Below are positions 10,395 to 22,432 of a stretch of 64,000 nt of DNA, one piece after another. Where the stretch lies: contig JAALGY010000001.1 of assembly GCA_032358165.1 (NCBI GenBank), positions 1,364,001 through 1,428,000 on the forward strand, written 5' to 3'. The stretch's first letter is position 1. Every line of letters starts with the position of its first letter. A program made the position numbers and the translations under genes. Source of the DNA: Diplosphaera chodatii (taxonomy: Eukaryota > Chlorophyta > Trebouxiophyceae > Prasiolales > Stichococcaceae). The notes below the pieces were generated by a model that saw only the letters and a list, made by a program, of their open reading frames with translations, ran no database searches and was not told the origin of the DNA.

Positions 10395-13300
10395 TCACCT
10401 GCTGCTGCGGTTAGTCGTCAGCAGTACACGCTCGTCGTCCAGCGCCGGGTGCGTTGGCTGGTGCATGTCGCTTTGCGGCACACTGCTGAGCTGTGCAGCA
10501 GCCGTGATCCTGTTGCCATCGCTGCCGTCCCCGCCTGCTGCCCTGCTGGCTGTGGTTGTGCCTGCGCTGGGTGCAGTGGGATTGGCGGCATCTGCTGAGG
10601 TGGCACGCACAGCGGCCTTGCCGTTTCCCACGAGACCACGCAGTGTTGACTGCTTCATGGGACGCTGCTGCTGCTGTGGTCCCTGGCTGCCGCTGGCAGC
10701 GCTGTCTGGCAAGTCAGAGGCCACGCCGCCGCCGCTGCCCATGTGGGTAACGCTGCTGCCAGTGGCGGCTGTAGTTGCAGCTGAGCGGTCTGACGCCTGG
10801 GGCGCGGCTGGCGGCGGTGCCAGCGAGACAGTGGCGATGTCCTGCGCTGCCACGGTGCCCATGCCGGCACCTGTGCGCAAGCAAACGCAAGCTCTGGTCT
10901 CCACTAGCCGTCAACAGCCAACCATGGGAGCGGGTGCCTCTGACGCAGCTGCACCCATCTCTGCAGACCATGTCAATGCACAATGCCACACGTACAGGTT
11001 CCTGGACGGCTCACCCTGGAAGCCAGCAGCTTCTGCGGCAGCCAGACGCTGCTGCATCGCGCGGTCTTCAGCGGCCGCCGCTGCACGTGCTCGCATTGTT
11101 GCAGCATCCTCAGCGGCGCTGGGCCCCAGCAGGTTGTGGTGTGCTCGCAGGCCCATCACGCTGCCGGCAACCTGCAAGTTGGGAGGAGTGGGTTGGACCC
11201 CTAGCATTGCATCGACTGTGTGCAGACCCCTGTTGCTGCCAGCGACAGGTGGAAGCAGACCCTGGCCTGACGTATACTGAACACCCTGGGCTACAAGGGC
11301 TTCATGGCAGCCACAACAGATGTGATGCTGTAAGCACCCTGTGCACTGCCTCGTCTGCAGCAACCGTTGGCAGACGGCTTGGCTGGAAGGTAGCTTGGCA
11401 GCACTCAAGGGCATCAGCAGCCAATGCGCTGCACGTCGCGCAATGGGCAAAATGCGTTGTAAGCTGTCAACGGGACGCCAGGCCAACAAAGTGGCAAATG
11501 TGCTGGCGGTCGGGGTGTGTGCAGGCTCATGGTATGTTGCAGATCATTCAAAATAATGACAAACGTCTCCTTTGGGGAGAATGCAGGTGACCTAGGGTAC
11601 AGGGTCACCTCCAGAGCGGCAAGCTCAGCAGCTGCGTCCTCGTCTGCTCCATCAGCTACCTCTGCTGCAGCCAGCAATGTATGTGTCAATGTATGTCGAA
11701 CAGAATGTTAGGGTTGCAGAGCACAGTGCAAAAGCTTTGCCCGCCAAACAAACAGCAGAGGCGGCAGCGGCAGCTGCTCACATCTGCTGGCTGCAGCTCA
11801 GTTCAATGAGCACAAACCGGGGAACTAGCACACCAGCATCGTCCTCGATAGGATCATCAGCAGGCGCCGCCGCCGTCGCTCGACCCTCCCTGGCATGCAG
11901 GCGTGGTGCGATCGCGCTCATATCAGCTGCCTCGTCAGTCGAGTCATATCCCTGCAGACACAGCATGCGCTCAATGCACCGCTAGCACATGCTGCCAAAG
12001 GCACTGCGACTGCCAGCAGATGGTACAGCTGTGCAGAGGCAAGAGCCGCCAACACGAGGCTCACAGATGTCACTTGCTGCAGTGTGGCAATATTGGATGC
12101 CTCAACCATCACCACAGCTTCTGTGGCAGCTTCCTACAGACAGCGTGGCAGGCATTTCTTGGGTGCCAAGCACATGGGCAGCACTGACTGGCATCATGCT
12201 GCAACAGGCAGACCTGGGCGTGGGCAGCTCTGCCCCGGGCGGTGCGGCCGTGCAGCAGGTCGGGCTGCTCTGCCAGCTCCCCGCGCTCGGGCGGATCGTA
12301 GTCCTGTATCTCGTAGTGCATTTCCTGCAGGAATGTGGGATTTGTCAGGGTCCTGGCAGGGTTTGAGCCGGTGCATGCCACCACACGATTGCTGATGAAG
12401 TAAGTCGGTGCTGCTGACCATGTTGCTGCTCGGCGGCAGTTTCAGCAACAACTGTAGCATGCCGCAAACCTGCTTGCCAACCTCAAAACGTTTCCAAACA
12501 CGCAGATACCGTCGGTTGTTCAGGCGCATGCGCACCCTTTGCTTGTGCGCATCGAGCACGTCCAGCGTCTTGATGGTGTCGCCAGTGAACGACATCAAGT
12601 TCGCGATGCCCCAAAGCTCGCCTTGACGGCCTTGCATATCCTGCACGCCTGCAACACATAGTAGCAGCAAGTCTGACGAAGTCAGCCACCTGGCATTCGT
12701 CCATACAGCGTGGGGTTTTCCGCTGTGTGGCAGGTTCCCAGGCACGCGCACCCTGCCAGTAGCGTTTCTGGTGCGTGCCCTCCATGGCCATCTCGGTCTG
12801 TTGCTGCTTGTACACCTGCAGCAGTCCAGCACCAAGCACGCTTGGATTAGCATATCAGACACGTGCATGTTGCCGCACGCAAGCATGACACACGTCGGGG
12901 TTCAGCGCTATCTCTGCATGGCAACCGCTGGTGGTGGCATCATACCAGGGTGCAGTTAAACAGGCCCCCACCTGCCGGCTGTACATAGCCTCCTCGACGG
13001 TGCCAGTAGCGATGAGGCGGTAGACATGTACATTGCGCCGCTGGCCGATGCGGAAGGCGCGATCCATCGCCTGCATGTTGCCCATATATCACGTGAATTC
13101 TGCCGGCTGGCCGAGTCTGCTGAGTACTGCGCACAAGCCCAGATGTCATGGTGATGGGATGATCTTCCTTGTGAGGACCAGCTGCAGCTTTGTACCTGCG
13201 CGTCGTCGCTTGGCGACCAGCTTGGGTCGACGATCACGACCCTGCATGCACAGTGGTGAGGTCTGCTTGATGCCCATGCCCTGAACCTGCATACGTTGCA

Positions 13301-16300
13301 GCACTTGGGACATGCATGAAGGGCAAGGCGAGATGTAGCAATGCTCACTTGTTGGCAGATGTGAGGTTGAGGCCCAGACCGCCTGCCCTGGTAGAGATCA
13401 TGAATATGAAGGTGGATGGGGTGTTGTTGAAGTCGTCCACCTTCTTCTGCCGCTGGGTCTGCACAGACTTGCAGGGTGTGTTGGTTTCACTACGGTTAGC
13501 TAAGCTACTTGGGGGCCAACAGGTGAAGAGGCTACATAATGGCAGCCTTTAGGGTCTGAACCAACCATGGTGAAGTTGTCGGTCACCTCAGGTATTGAGC
13601 CGTCGAGATACTCAGACGCCCAGCCGTGCTTCGTAACCAATGCCTTCACCATGCTTAGCATGCGCACAGAACGGCTGAACAGCAGCACCTGCATACTGAC
13701 AGTATAGTCAGCGGGTAGTCAGGCGCAAGCTGGCTGTGTATCTGTCCAGCGCACACGGAACTCCAGCAAATGTTTGCACAGTGATACAACATGCAGTCCA
13801 CTTCAGACCTTGTTATCCGGCTTCCTGTTCCAAAGCAGCAGCAGCTGTTCCAGGGCAGACAGCTTGCCGCAATTTGCAGTGCTCATGTTGCGCAGGAAAC
13901 GGTGGTCCGCCTCAAGCCCGCCTATGAGCAGAAATTGCAAACACTCGTTAGCTTGCATTAAACATGTGACCATGCCCTGCTACCTTGCCCAGCACAGCGC
14001 ATCATGCTGTTATGAAGTCTCAGCATGTTCCCGGCACCGCTTGCAAGCTGACTGCTACAGGGAGGCTCACCCAGCTCGGCAGCATCATTGCCAAGAACCA
14101 TCTGTGCCAACTCGCACTTGCGCTGGAACTTCCGCGCATCGCTCCTCTCCAGGCTAGGGTCAGCTGCGAAGGAGCATGGACCACATCAGCAGAGCATCAC
14201 ATCTTGCAACGCAACGCTTCTCAGTGGTCAGCGCGCTGAAGCTGAGCTGAGACCAACCCGCGCCCGTCATACCTTTGATGAGCTCGAGGTGGTTGGCTAT
14301 GTTGATCAGCACAGTCAATGCCGGTGTAGTGAGGCACGAGGGGCATCCAAATGTGTCAGGCGGGCATCCGTCCGGCTTGTGCCATTTGCAGCCCTGCAGC
14401 ATGCATGCAGTATGTGTGTGCATTTTGCGCCAAGATGTCATTGATGTCTCAACCAGGATGGTGGCTTGCTCGTGAACGAGCGATTTGAGAGGCCTGAGCG
14501 CCGTGCCTTTGGATTGGTGACGGTCCGCTCATCAGGGCAATCGCACAGATGATAGTGCCGCCAGAGGGTGCACACCTCCTCTCTGTCTTCCTCATTCCCC
14601 TGCAGACAGGGATGTCTATCACTCAGATACTCTACTTGATTCAATGCAAGGACAGCAACCGTACAACTTGTGTTGCAGACACTTGCAAGAGCACATCTTA
14701 GGCAACAATGTTGCATGCATCCTGGCTTCGCCTGCAGATGACACTGTACCGCCAAGCACGACGGCAAGAACAGGACCAACCGGGAAGTCTGCATAGCAGC
14801 ACTCTGAGCGGCGGGCGCCTGACCCACAATCACACGGCTGTCTCGACAAGATGTAGATGTAATCTGGCGACGTGATGGTTCGCCTGGAGCCATCAGTACA
14901 CCAAAAGGGTTACGACAAGAGGCCTGAGGTGCACGAAAGCACTGGGACACAAAAAGCACACGAAAGCATCGGTGCACAGGCATGCCTGGGCGCAGCATTT
15001 GCACACCAGTTGTGTACTGAAATGGGGCAGCGCATACAAGGTGCAACCCCTCACTTGTAGGCACGCATCTGCAAGGCAGACAGCTCGCAGAAGATGGTCT
15101 GCTCGATCTTCTTCGGGAGTTGATCTGCGATCAGCGTCTTCTTCCGGCACACGAGCCACTTGCGCGTCTCAGCGTTCAGCTCCTTCAGCCGGTCGTCCTT
15201 CTGCAGCATGAGGTGTTCGACAGGCGTCCGAGGTCAAATCATGCAAGGAGAACAATGAGTGGAACAACAAGTTGTTGCATGCATGACCAGAACAACATCC
15301 CGCGGGGTGACGCGTGGTGGTGTGCTGTCTCCAGTTGATATACTTACCAGGAGAACCTCCTCCGGCGTAGCATCTGCAGATTGTCCGATCTGCGTGCAGA
15401 AGGACGGTGACAGTCGCGTGGCATCAACATGGCAGTAGGTTTGTTCGATGCCTGAGCAAACTGCACAGGGATAGTACTCTGGGTATGGATGCCAATTACC
15501 TGCATAGGCTTGACATAGTACTTGTTGAACTGATTCCAATCGCCCATGCAGTTGGGGCTGGCCCAGTTCATGACAGTCCTGCACAGTGTGAAGACTGTCT
15601 GGGATAACGAGGATGCAGGCAGCAACATCAGGGCACGACATTTAGTGCTGGTGAGGTCACACACCACAGCTCATTGTAGTTGTTCGACATTACTGTGCCG
15701 GACAGCCCAACCCTGCAGCCATGGTGCAGAAATGTCACTGGCCGTGCATGCACATCGCCCGTAGACGACATTATTCAGCAGCATCAACATCATCATTGTT
15801 GGCTGGACATCGAAAACACCTATGCATGAAGACTGCCCTGCTGTACCTGAAGCATGTGCGCAGCTGCATGGCAGCCTGTGTCACCAATGATGCCTCCTTC
15901 TTTGCGAGGTGCACCTCGTCCAGGACGCAGAGGTGCCAAGGGACCTGCAACGAAATAGGTTGGTAAGTTGGTAGGTTGTTGGTAAGTTCAACCACCTTGC
16001 TCCGTGTGTCCACTACGAGGAACAAATTCACTGCACACTCCCAGGCATGAAAGCCCTGCAGACGCGAGCCCTGTGGCGCGCACCTCCAGCAGCATCTCTA
16101 TGTTGTTTCGTAGCATGCCGTATGTCGTGATCATGACCTACAACATACACAGGCTTCGGGACTTGATCAGGGATCAGATTGCTGATCGTGATAGAGCACA
16201 GCAAGGTCTTGCATGTCCTGCGCAATGAAGGTACGGTTCCTCAGTCGCAAGAGCCCACCTCGTACTCGCCACGCTTGACTCCGCACAGCACTGTGTCTTT

Positions 16301-18702
16301 GGATGCACCATGATACTTAGCCACCTTGAAAGAGCCTGCAATATCAGACACTCCATCATTCAGATAGAACACACAGCCATGACAACCGCAGCAGTAAGAT
16401 GCTTTGACAGGACACATGGCAGCAGCTATGGTGCCTGTCATCTTCTGCAAAATGGTTCACCCCAGGTGGAGAACTCCCGCTGCCAGTTCGACATCACACT
16501 GGACGGGCAGACGATGAGTATAGGCTGCCGCTCACGTGGGTCGCGTGCAGGCCTAGTCACCCTGAAGTGGGGAACGTCCCCAGGTGGAATTCGTCAGTAA
16601 AGTGGAACGGTACAGCATCAAGAATGCACTGCGTGTGCAATGGCATCAGCTAGCATCAGGATCTGACAGTTTAGTAGTGTTGGGAGTGCGCACTTGACAG
16701 TCGGGTCCCTGCCAGGTTCAGGATGTGGCCCGCCGCCAAATCCACACTTTCCCAGCAGGGCCGACAGAAATGCAATGGTCTGCACAGTCTTGCCCAAACC
16801 CCTGCACATCGTGATACGCAGGAACATCATTGTGATGCTGATGTTGCAGAATTGACAGTATGCCAACAAGCTCAGAAGGGTCCTAATGTGCTCGGCACTC
16901 ACATGTCATCTGCGAGGAGCGCTCCCCTGCCTGCACAGTACTGCCTGCACAGCAAGACATATGTGAGGATGTGAGATGTCAGAGATGCGCCTGGACGCAC
17001 TACAGGTCAAGCGCTCCTGCCAAACTGCCACCTCCAGGTGCTGCCTGATATGGTGTGTGCAGCAGGTGTCGCACCTCCACAGAAACTGGACGCCCTCGCG
17101 CTGATATGGTCGCAGATACTGTGCAATGCTCGCAGGCACTGCGCCACAGATGGGAGGATCATTGCCATCATCGCCCTGCAACCGTAAGAAAGGGCTGCTC
17201 AGAGCCAGCACGAAGCTTTCTGACCACCACTGCAGCCGCAACCGCAGCAGGCTGGCCGATGAAGGGCAGCAGCACAGAAACGAGGGGAAACGAAGGAGAC
17301 GAAGGAGGACACAGGAGCGGCAAGGCAGCACCTCCTCATCTGTGGTCGCTGCTTCATCCTCGGGCTGCAAAAGATTGCCAGAGGAGTCGCCTCGCAGACG
17401 CAGGGGCTCGTGCGGGCCGGCGGGTGGCGCATTAGCCAGGTTTGGCTGCGCCTGAGGACAACGGGCACTGGACTATTTCAGACAGCAGCCAATGGCGACT
17501 CTGACAGTGGCATGCTCACGACAAGCAGTAATATTGATGGCAACCCTCCCATGCTTGCTACACAGCGCACATACTTTTGCTCATGCAGATAGGTCACCAA
17601 GTGTCTGAGTTCACCTCCTCAGCAGCTGCCGGTGTGCGTGCTGCTGGTGGGCTTGGGCCATTGCTGATGCCATTGCCATTGCGCGCAACTGGTCGGCCGC
17701 GGCCGCGCAGCTGCTGTGCAAGGCGGTCTCCCGGAGTTTGGCCTTCTGGCGTACTGCGCTTCCGGGACCGGGGTCCCCTGCTGCCGTTGCCGTCTGTGTT
17801 AGAAGCGCCATCCCATGCAGAGCTGCCTGCGCTGCCGCTGGTGACCGCTGCCGCTGGCACAGCTGCCACATCTGCAGCTGCGTGTGGGCCGTCCTCGCAC
17901 TGCGCACCGCCAGATCCAGAATTGGCTGCGATGCCGCGTTGCCTTTTGCCCGAGCGTCGTGGGGCAGGCTTCACTTCCATGTCCCAGAGCTCGTCGGCTG
18001 CATACAATTCGGATGCAACATGATTGCACCACCTCAAAACATGAAGACGCTGCAAACAGGCTATGCAGGCATCTGAAAAGCACATCGCTGTTGACACAGC
18101 TGCATGCATGCTCTGCCAGGCCGAGGTTTGCTGGTCATCAACTCACCATCGCCGTGTCCGACCATTGCCACCTGCGCACTGCCATCCTGCGCTGTGGGCT
18201 GTGCCACCGCTGCTGTTGCTGATGGCTGCGCTTCTGCGGCAACCGGCGTCGGCAGCGATCGCATCCACGCGAACCCGGACGAGTAGGCGTCAAGCGTCTG
18301 CGAAGATGCAACCGTGTCTTGCATTGCTGCGCTGCTGGCGGGGCCAGAGGCGGCCCTGGCAGCTGTCCTGCTCTTCGCGGTCCAGCCTTCTGCAGCTGCG
18401 GGGCGCGGCACGCTGGAAGCTGCTGCACTCGCCAGGGCCCCCGATGCTGTGGCAGCGCCCGTTCCAATAGGGGCACCGCCAGCTGACAACGTGGCCGTGT
18501 TCGACACCGCGGAAGCGCTGCGAGGCTGCAACAGCCTCTGCATGCGCTCCTGCAGCTTCGGCTTCTGCGCGTCAGAGAGGAATCAGTAGATGCTTGCTGG
18601 TGTTGATGTCTGCCTATTTCAGCATATGGGTTTTTTTGGGCGAAAGAACAGGCTTCCACCACGATGCCTCACCGGCTTGAAGAGCGAGTCAAAGTCCGAC
18701 AT
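10395..18702 (-). CDS. ERCC6L2-like SNF2 family ATPase (SWI2/CHR9 type)
   Basis: DNA-dependent ATPase of the Rad54-like ERCC6L2 group, predicted nuclear, with a role in DNA repair and chromatin. About 32 exons run from 18702-18673 ([10 protein letters not shown]) to 10870-10395; the joined model is about 1283 residues in frame. Helicase N-half: [14 protein letters not shown] (17175-17075), [11 protein letters not shown] (16903-16801), [32 protein letters not shown] (motif II is DEVH), [15 protein letters not shown]. Then [12 protein letters not shown], the Cys cluster [13 protein letters not shown] and a second one ([20 protein letters not shown]). C-half: [11 protein letters not shown] (13688), [44 protein letters not shown] (13070-12972). 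The ERCC6L2-specific segments [19 protein letters not shown] and [16 protein letters not shown] follow. The Ala/Gly-rich N-terminus and tail are low complexity. Uncertain: the 3' end of the exon starting at 14599. Confidence 0.88.
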
Positions 18703-19285
18703 GATCTTGATTTCCAACTGGTGACGGTTCAATGTGCAGATTCTGCACTCATCTCACTGCTATACCTCATCAGCCTTTGTCGAGAGCCGTGAAATCGACA
18801 TGCACAGGAGTGCATTGGTCACTGACATCCAGAAGCAATTACACAGGGGTAAAGTGTGGTGATTGCTGTGCGCCCGGCCCATCGTTGTTCGAAGCCAAAC
18901 AGAGCTTGCAAGAAAGCGGAACACTGCACGTAATGAGTACAAGGGTACAGTGTAGAACACACCTTAACAGCACAACACGCGCAGCATGCAAAGCAAGGGG
19001 GTATGATGAGTGCTCCCCCGTTTCCTCATGCTGGACGTCGTTGCAATGCAGCTGGAGCATGTACAGCACACTCACGTCCGCATCTCGAACACAACTCATG
19101 ATTGCTTACATGACCGAGTTGTGCTTCAGGCCGTCAGCAGCGGATTGCCGACATCTCTAGTCACCTCTGTCCACAGCGCGCCTCCCGGCGCAGCCTGTCC
19201 ATCTTGTCTGACAGCATAAGCTTACACGTCGTCTTCTCTCACAGATCCTTCACAACGCCGACCTGCTTCCTCGAAGACGCTCAGC
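18703..19285. promoter_or_regulatory. Divergent intergenic region, presumed bidirectional promoter
   Basis: 583 bp between the start codons of the ERCC6L2-like gene (minus) and the neuferricin-like gene (plus). It contains no supported exon. Both 5' UTRs and promoters must lie here, but I see no clear TATA box. Confidence 0.4.
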
Positions 19286-20970
19286 ATGGCCTCGAGCGAA
19301 ATCGAGCCCGCTCCTGTTGTGGCTCCTGTTGGACAGCCTGGCCATGCAGCCAGCGAGGTACCAGAGCCTCGCAGCGCACCGCAGGCCCAGCAGCGCACCC
19401 TGCTGCAGCGGGCTTTCAGGGAAGGTGTCGTGATCACCATCATGGTCGCGGGCATCATTGCGGCGATGAACATTTTCTGGTTGATACCGAATGATCCGGC
19501 AAGGGTGCGCTCGTTTGAGCCCAGCATTCCCATGCTGAATTGCCCGAGGCTGGCACGCGACGTTTGCGGGACATATTTCATGTAGATGGATGGTGGAGGT
19601 TAGGAAAATCACTTTCTGGCAGAAGCACAGCTGTGACATGGCTTGCTGCAGCGGGTAATCACAGCAAAACAGCTTGCACGCTTCAATGGCGCCGGGCCAC
19701 CGACGCACAGCAAACGCATCTACCTCGCTGTCCTTGGCTCTGTGTTCGATGTGACAGACGGCGCCAAGCACTATGGTGAAAAGCCGTCTTCAACAAGACT
19801 GTTTGTATTGACCCTTCGACCATGCATGCCATGCTGTGCGCAGATCCATCTCATACGTGCCAAATGTGGTTCGCGATTGTCTGCCAGGTCCTAGCGGGAA
19901 CTACCGCGGCGCTGCTGGCAGGGATGCCTCCAAGGCCTTCATCACAGGTGCAAATGCACCATGAGTGCTCGCTGCCATGGCAACGTGTACTGCACCCGGA
20001 GGATACCATTCGGGCGAGTAAAGCTGCTGCACTAGGATGGTGGGAGGGATCTGCGACCAGGGTCGTTTGCGGGATGCAGGGAACTTCACAGCAGATCAGA
20101 CAGATGATCTGGCAGGCTACAGACCAGATGAGCTGGCGAGCATCTTCAGGTGGCGAAACTTTTTCCGCGACCACAAGGTATTTGTCAGTGACCAGAGTCA
20201 TGCAATCCATCGTCCAGCACAATGCTGACTATGGCATACATGGTCTTCCCACACCACAATGAACGCAGAGGTGGGCAGGCGAACCTTGCTGACCTTGTTA
20301 AGACCCCAGACTGGGGTACACGAAGAGCACATGTTGTGGTGCACAACACACTGCTGTTACTTTGCAGACGTACAAGCCCATCGGCAAGCTAGTGGGACGC
20401 TTCTTCACACCACGGGGCGACCCCACCGAGGAGCTGCTGCGCATAGAGGATGTGCGCCAGCCTTGGATTTGTTGCAGCTGTGTTCAAATCTGATGTGTGA
20501 GCATATTTGGGGAGGGCTCATGCATGAGGCAGATCAGGCGATGGTACGGCATACTGCCCAGGTGGCGGGGGAGGCGGCAGCCAAGGCAGCAGAGGCCGGC
20601 AAGAAGACAGCGGAGTGCAATGTGCAGTGGAGCGGCAAGGGAGGTCTGCACCTTATGCTCACAGCCGGTGGTCTGCAGTATTACAATGTTTTCGAGGGCT
20701 GCAGTTTTTGCTGGAAATGCAGTATAGCAGTCGGGTCGATGAGGAGGTTATTGGTATCCACAAATGCGACTGCATTGAGTGGCTTTGCCTGCAGGCAAGA
20801 TGGTGTGGTGTCCAAACGACAAAGGTTATCCGCGGCGGGTGGCGGATGCGGACTCTTCGTCGGACCGCTGCCTCTGTTCACCATCGTCCGCACCCACTGC
20901 CATACTAACGTTATACGAGGGGTGCAGTCCACAGGCACACAAGTGCAGGATTGCTGACGTTGTAGCATAG
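19286..20970 (+). CDS. Neuferricin (CYB5D2)-like membrane haem protein
   Basis: Member of the MAPR cytochrome b5-like haem-binding family. Seven exons, all phase-consistent: 19286-19504, 19652-19775, 19888-19947, 20080-20177, 20368-20451, 20538-20643, 20795-20970; 288 residues. Residues 47-66 (GVVITIMVAGIIAAMNIFWL) form one membrane segment. The b5-like domain follows: VITAKQLARF, IYLAVLGSVFDVTDGAKHYG, GNYRGAAGRDASKAFITG. The Tyr before RGAAGRD matches the haem-ligating Tyr of MAPR proteins. The tail has the neuferricin signature KLVGRFFTPRGDPTEEL, then CNVQWSG and VWCPN, and ends CRCLCS-like with YEGCSPQAHKC. It lies head-to-head with the ERCC6L2-like gene and convergent with the OsmC gene. 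Length fits the family. Confidence 0.9.
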
Positions 20971-21402
20971 CAGCAGATACATGAGTCATCTCTGCTTCGA
21001 CTGTGGGACCTGCATATCAGGTGTTCGGTGCTGCTGAATTATACTACTTCTAACGTGAGGCAGCGTTGATAGCTCTCAGCAAACCAAATTCCCACAAACT
21101 CCGTCGGGATGCTGCAAGCAACATTGGCAGTACATACACTTTATGTGATCGGAAAATTTTGAGCTGGTTGGCGTTCAGATGCATGACGTGATTTTCGTTT
21201 GGGACCGGCAGTGCAGAGGAGACGCGGTTGAGCACAGGGACGTCAATGCAGTATTTGCGGGCTGGAAAATTTGCAGCTGCAAGGGAAGGTTGCTGCGGCG
21301 GTGAGCCGTGGCTTTCTCCCTCGCGTCTCGCAGGTTGCCCGTTAAGTACCACTCTATGATTGTTGTTCTTCCACCAAACGCTACTGTGCCATCCCGCTAA
21401 TC
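20971..21402. other. Convergent 3' intergenic region
   Basis: 432 bp between the stop codons of the neuferricin-like gene (plus) and the OsmC-like gene (minus). No supported exon or structural RNA was seen. Confidence 0.4.
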
Positions 21403-22432
21403 TCACGGAATGTGTGTGCCCATGCCTGCGTGCCACAGGTGATATATGTGACAAGTGCACGAGTGCATGTGGACCTGCATTGTGACTGTGCAACCCAAGG
21501 CATGTGCACATGAGCAGCAGACGCTGAGCTCACTGCTCTTGAACGTCCACTCCTGGAAGCAGGTGCGTTTGTTGAACTCCACATCCAGGTCGACGCCAGC
21601 CTTCCTGAGCGTGTTGGCCACGATGCACCTCTGCAAGCACCACGCAACCAGTCGGCAGGCCCATCGTGCACATGTCACCACAAGTGTGCAAACGTTTGGC
21701 TGCTGTGTCACACAACACGTCGCAAAGTATAGGATGGTAGGAGGTGCCTCACATGTGTTGCTGCATCCCGCACGGCTGCCAAGCGTTCTCCTTTGATGTC
21801 TGTCTCGATATCAGCCACGAGTCGCACGCTGTTGGCATGCAGAATCACTTCGTGGGAGTCAGCCATGATCAAACGCAACACATAAATGCACGTACAGCAG
21901 AAGGGCATCGGTGTGCACATGGAATGTCGTGCACCTGTCGAATTCTGCTGGCACACCACTGTCGCCCCGCACGCCGCGGGCATCTATCCTGGCTTGCGCC
22001 TGCCAGGTGACCTTGCCAAGCTGAACGCCCTGCTCTGCCGCCACTGCGTGTGCATCCAACTGAGCTGCATCAGGGCCCTGTGTTGCTGGATCGTCGCGGT
22101 TTCCTGGCAACAAGCATACGACGCCTGACATCACCAGCCCTATGTTGCACAGCACCACCTGCATGCAGTGATGCCTGCTGCGCGCCGACCAGCGAGCCGA
22201 GGAAGTGAGCAACAGGACCAGGAGCAGAGTCATGGCCGCCCAGGTACGTTGGGTGGTCGATCGTGATGGAGTGGCTGCCCTGTACGCAGACCGTTGACGC
22301 GCGCTCCGAGCTGGCTGTGATGCTGCAGATGGCCCAGTCGGCTTGATCGGGCACAGTGTGCATGTGCGACTGTGCACCAAGCGAGCTGGCAGCTGGCACG
22401 CTCCGCTGCAGCAAGCGGGCCAGCAGCGCCAT
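21403..22432 (-). CDS. OsmC/Ohr superfamily protein lacking the first cysteine
   Basis: OsmC-fold proteins reduce organic hydroperoxides with two cysteines, though many eukaryotic members have unknown roles. Exons: 22432-22159, 22043-21935, 21828-21753, 21630-21403; 228 residues. An in-frame ATG at 22477 is an alternative start. The N-terminus (MALLARLLQRSVPAASS) looks like an organelle transit peptide. Family pattern: HSITIDHPTYLGGHDSAPGP, FLGSLVGAQQASLHA joined to VAAEQGVQLGKVTW, RIDARGVRGDSGVPAEFD, VRLVADIETDIKGERLAAVR, then RCIVANTLRKAGVDL. The Cys normally found in the loop after LxSL is Ala here (VGAQQ), while the Cys of RCIVANTL is kept, so classical two-Cys peroxidase chemistry looks unlikely. 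The extreme C-terminus after KSSE is unsupported by the family and could be mis-modelled. Confidence 0.82.

Noticed and set aside
16903..17175. Premature stop or frameshift within the SNF2 Walker A region
   Set aside because: The apparent break between QFLWR and GLGKT is two ordinary introns; splicing 17075/16944 and 16903/16801 restores the canonical DDMGLGKT.
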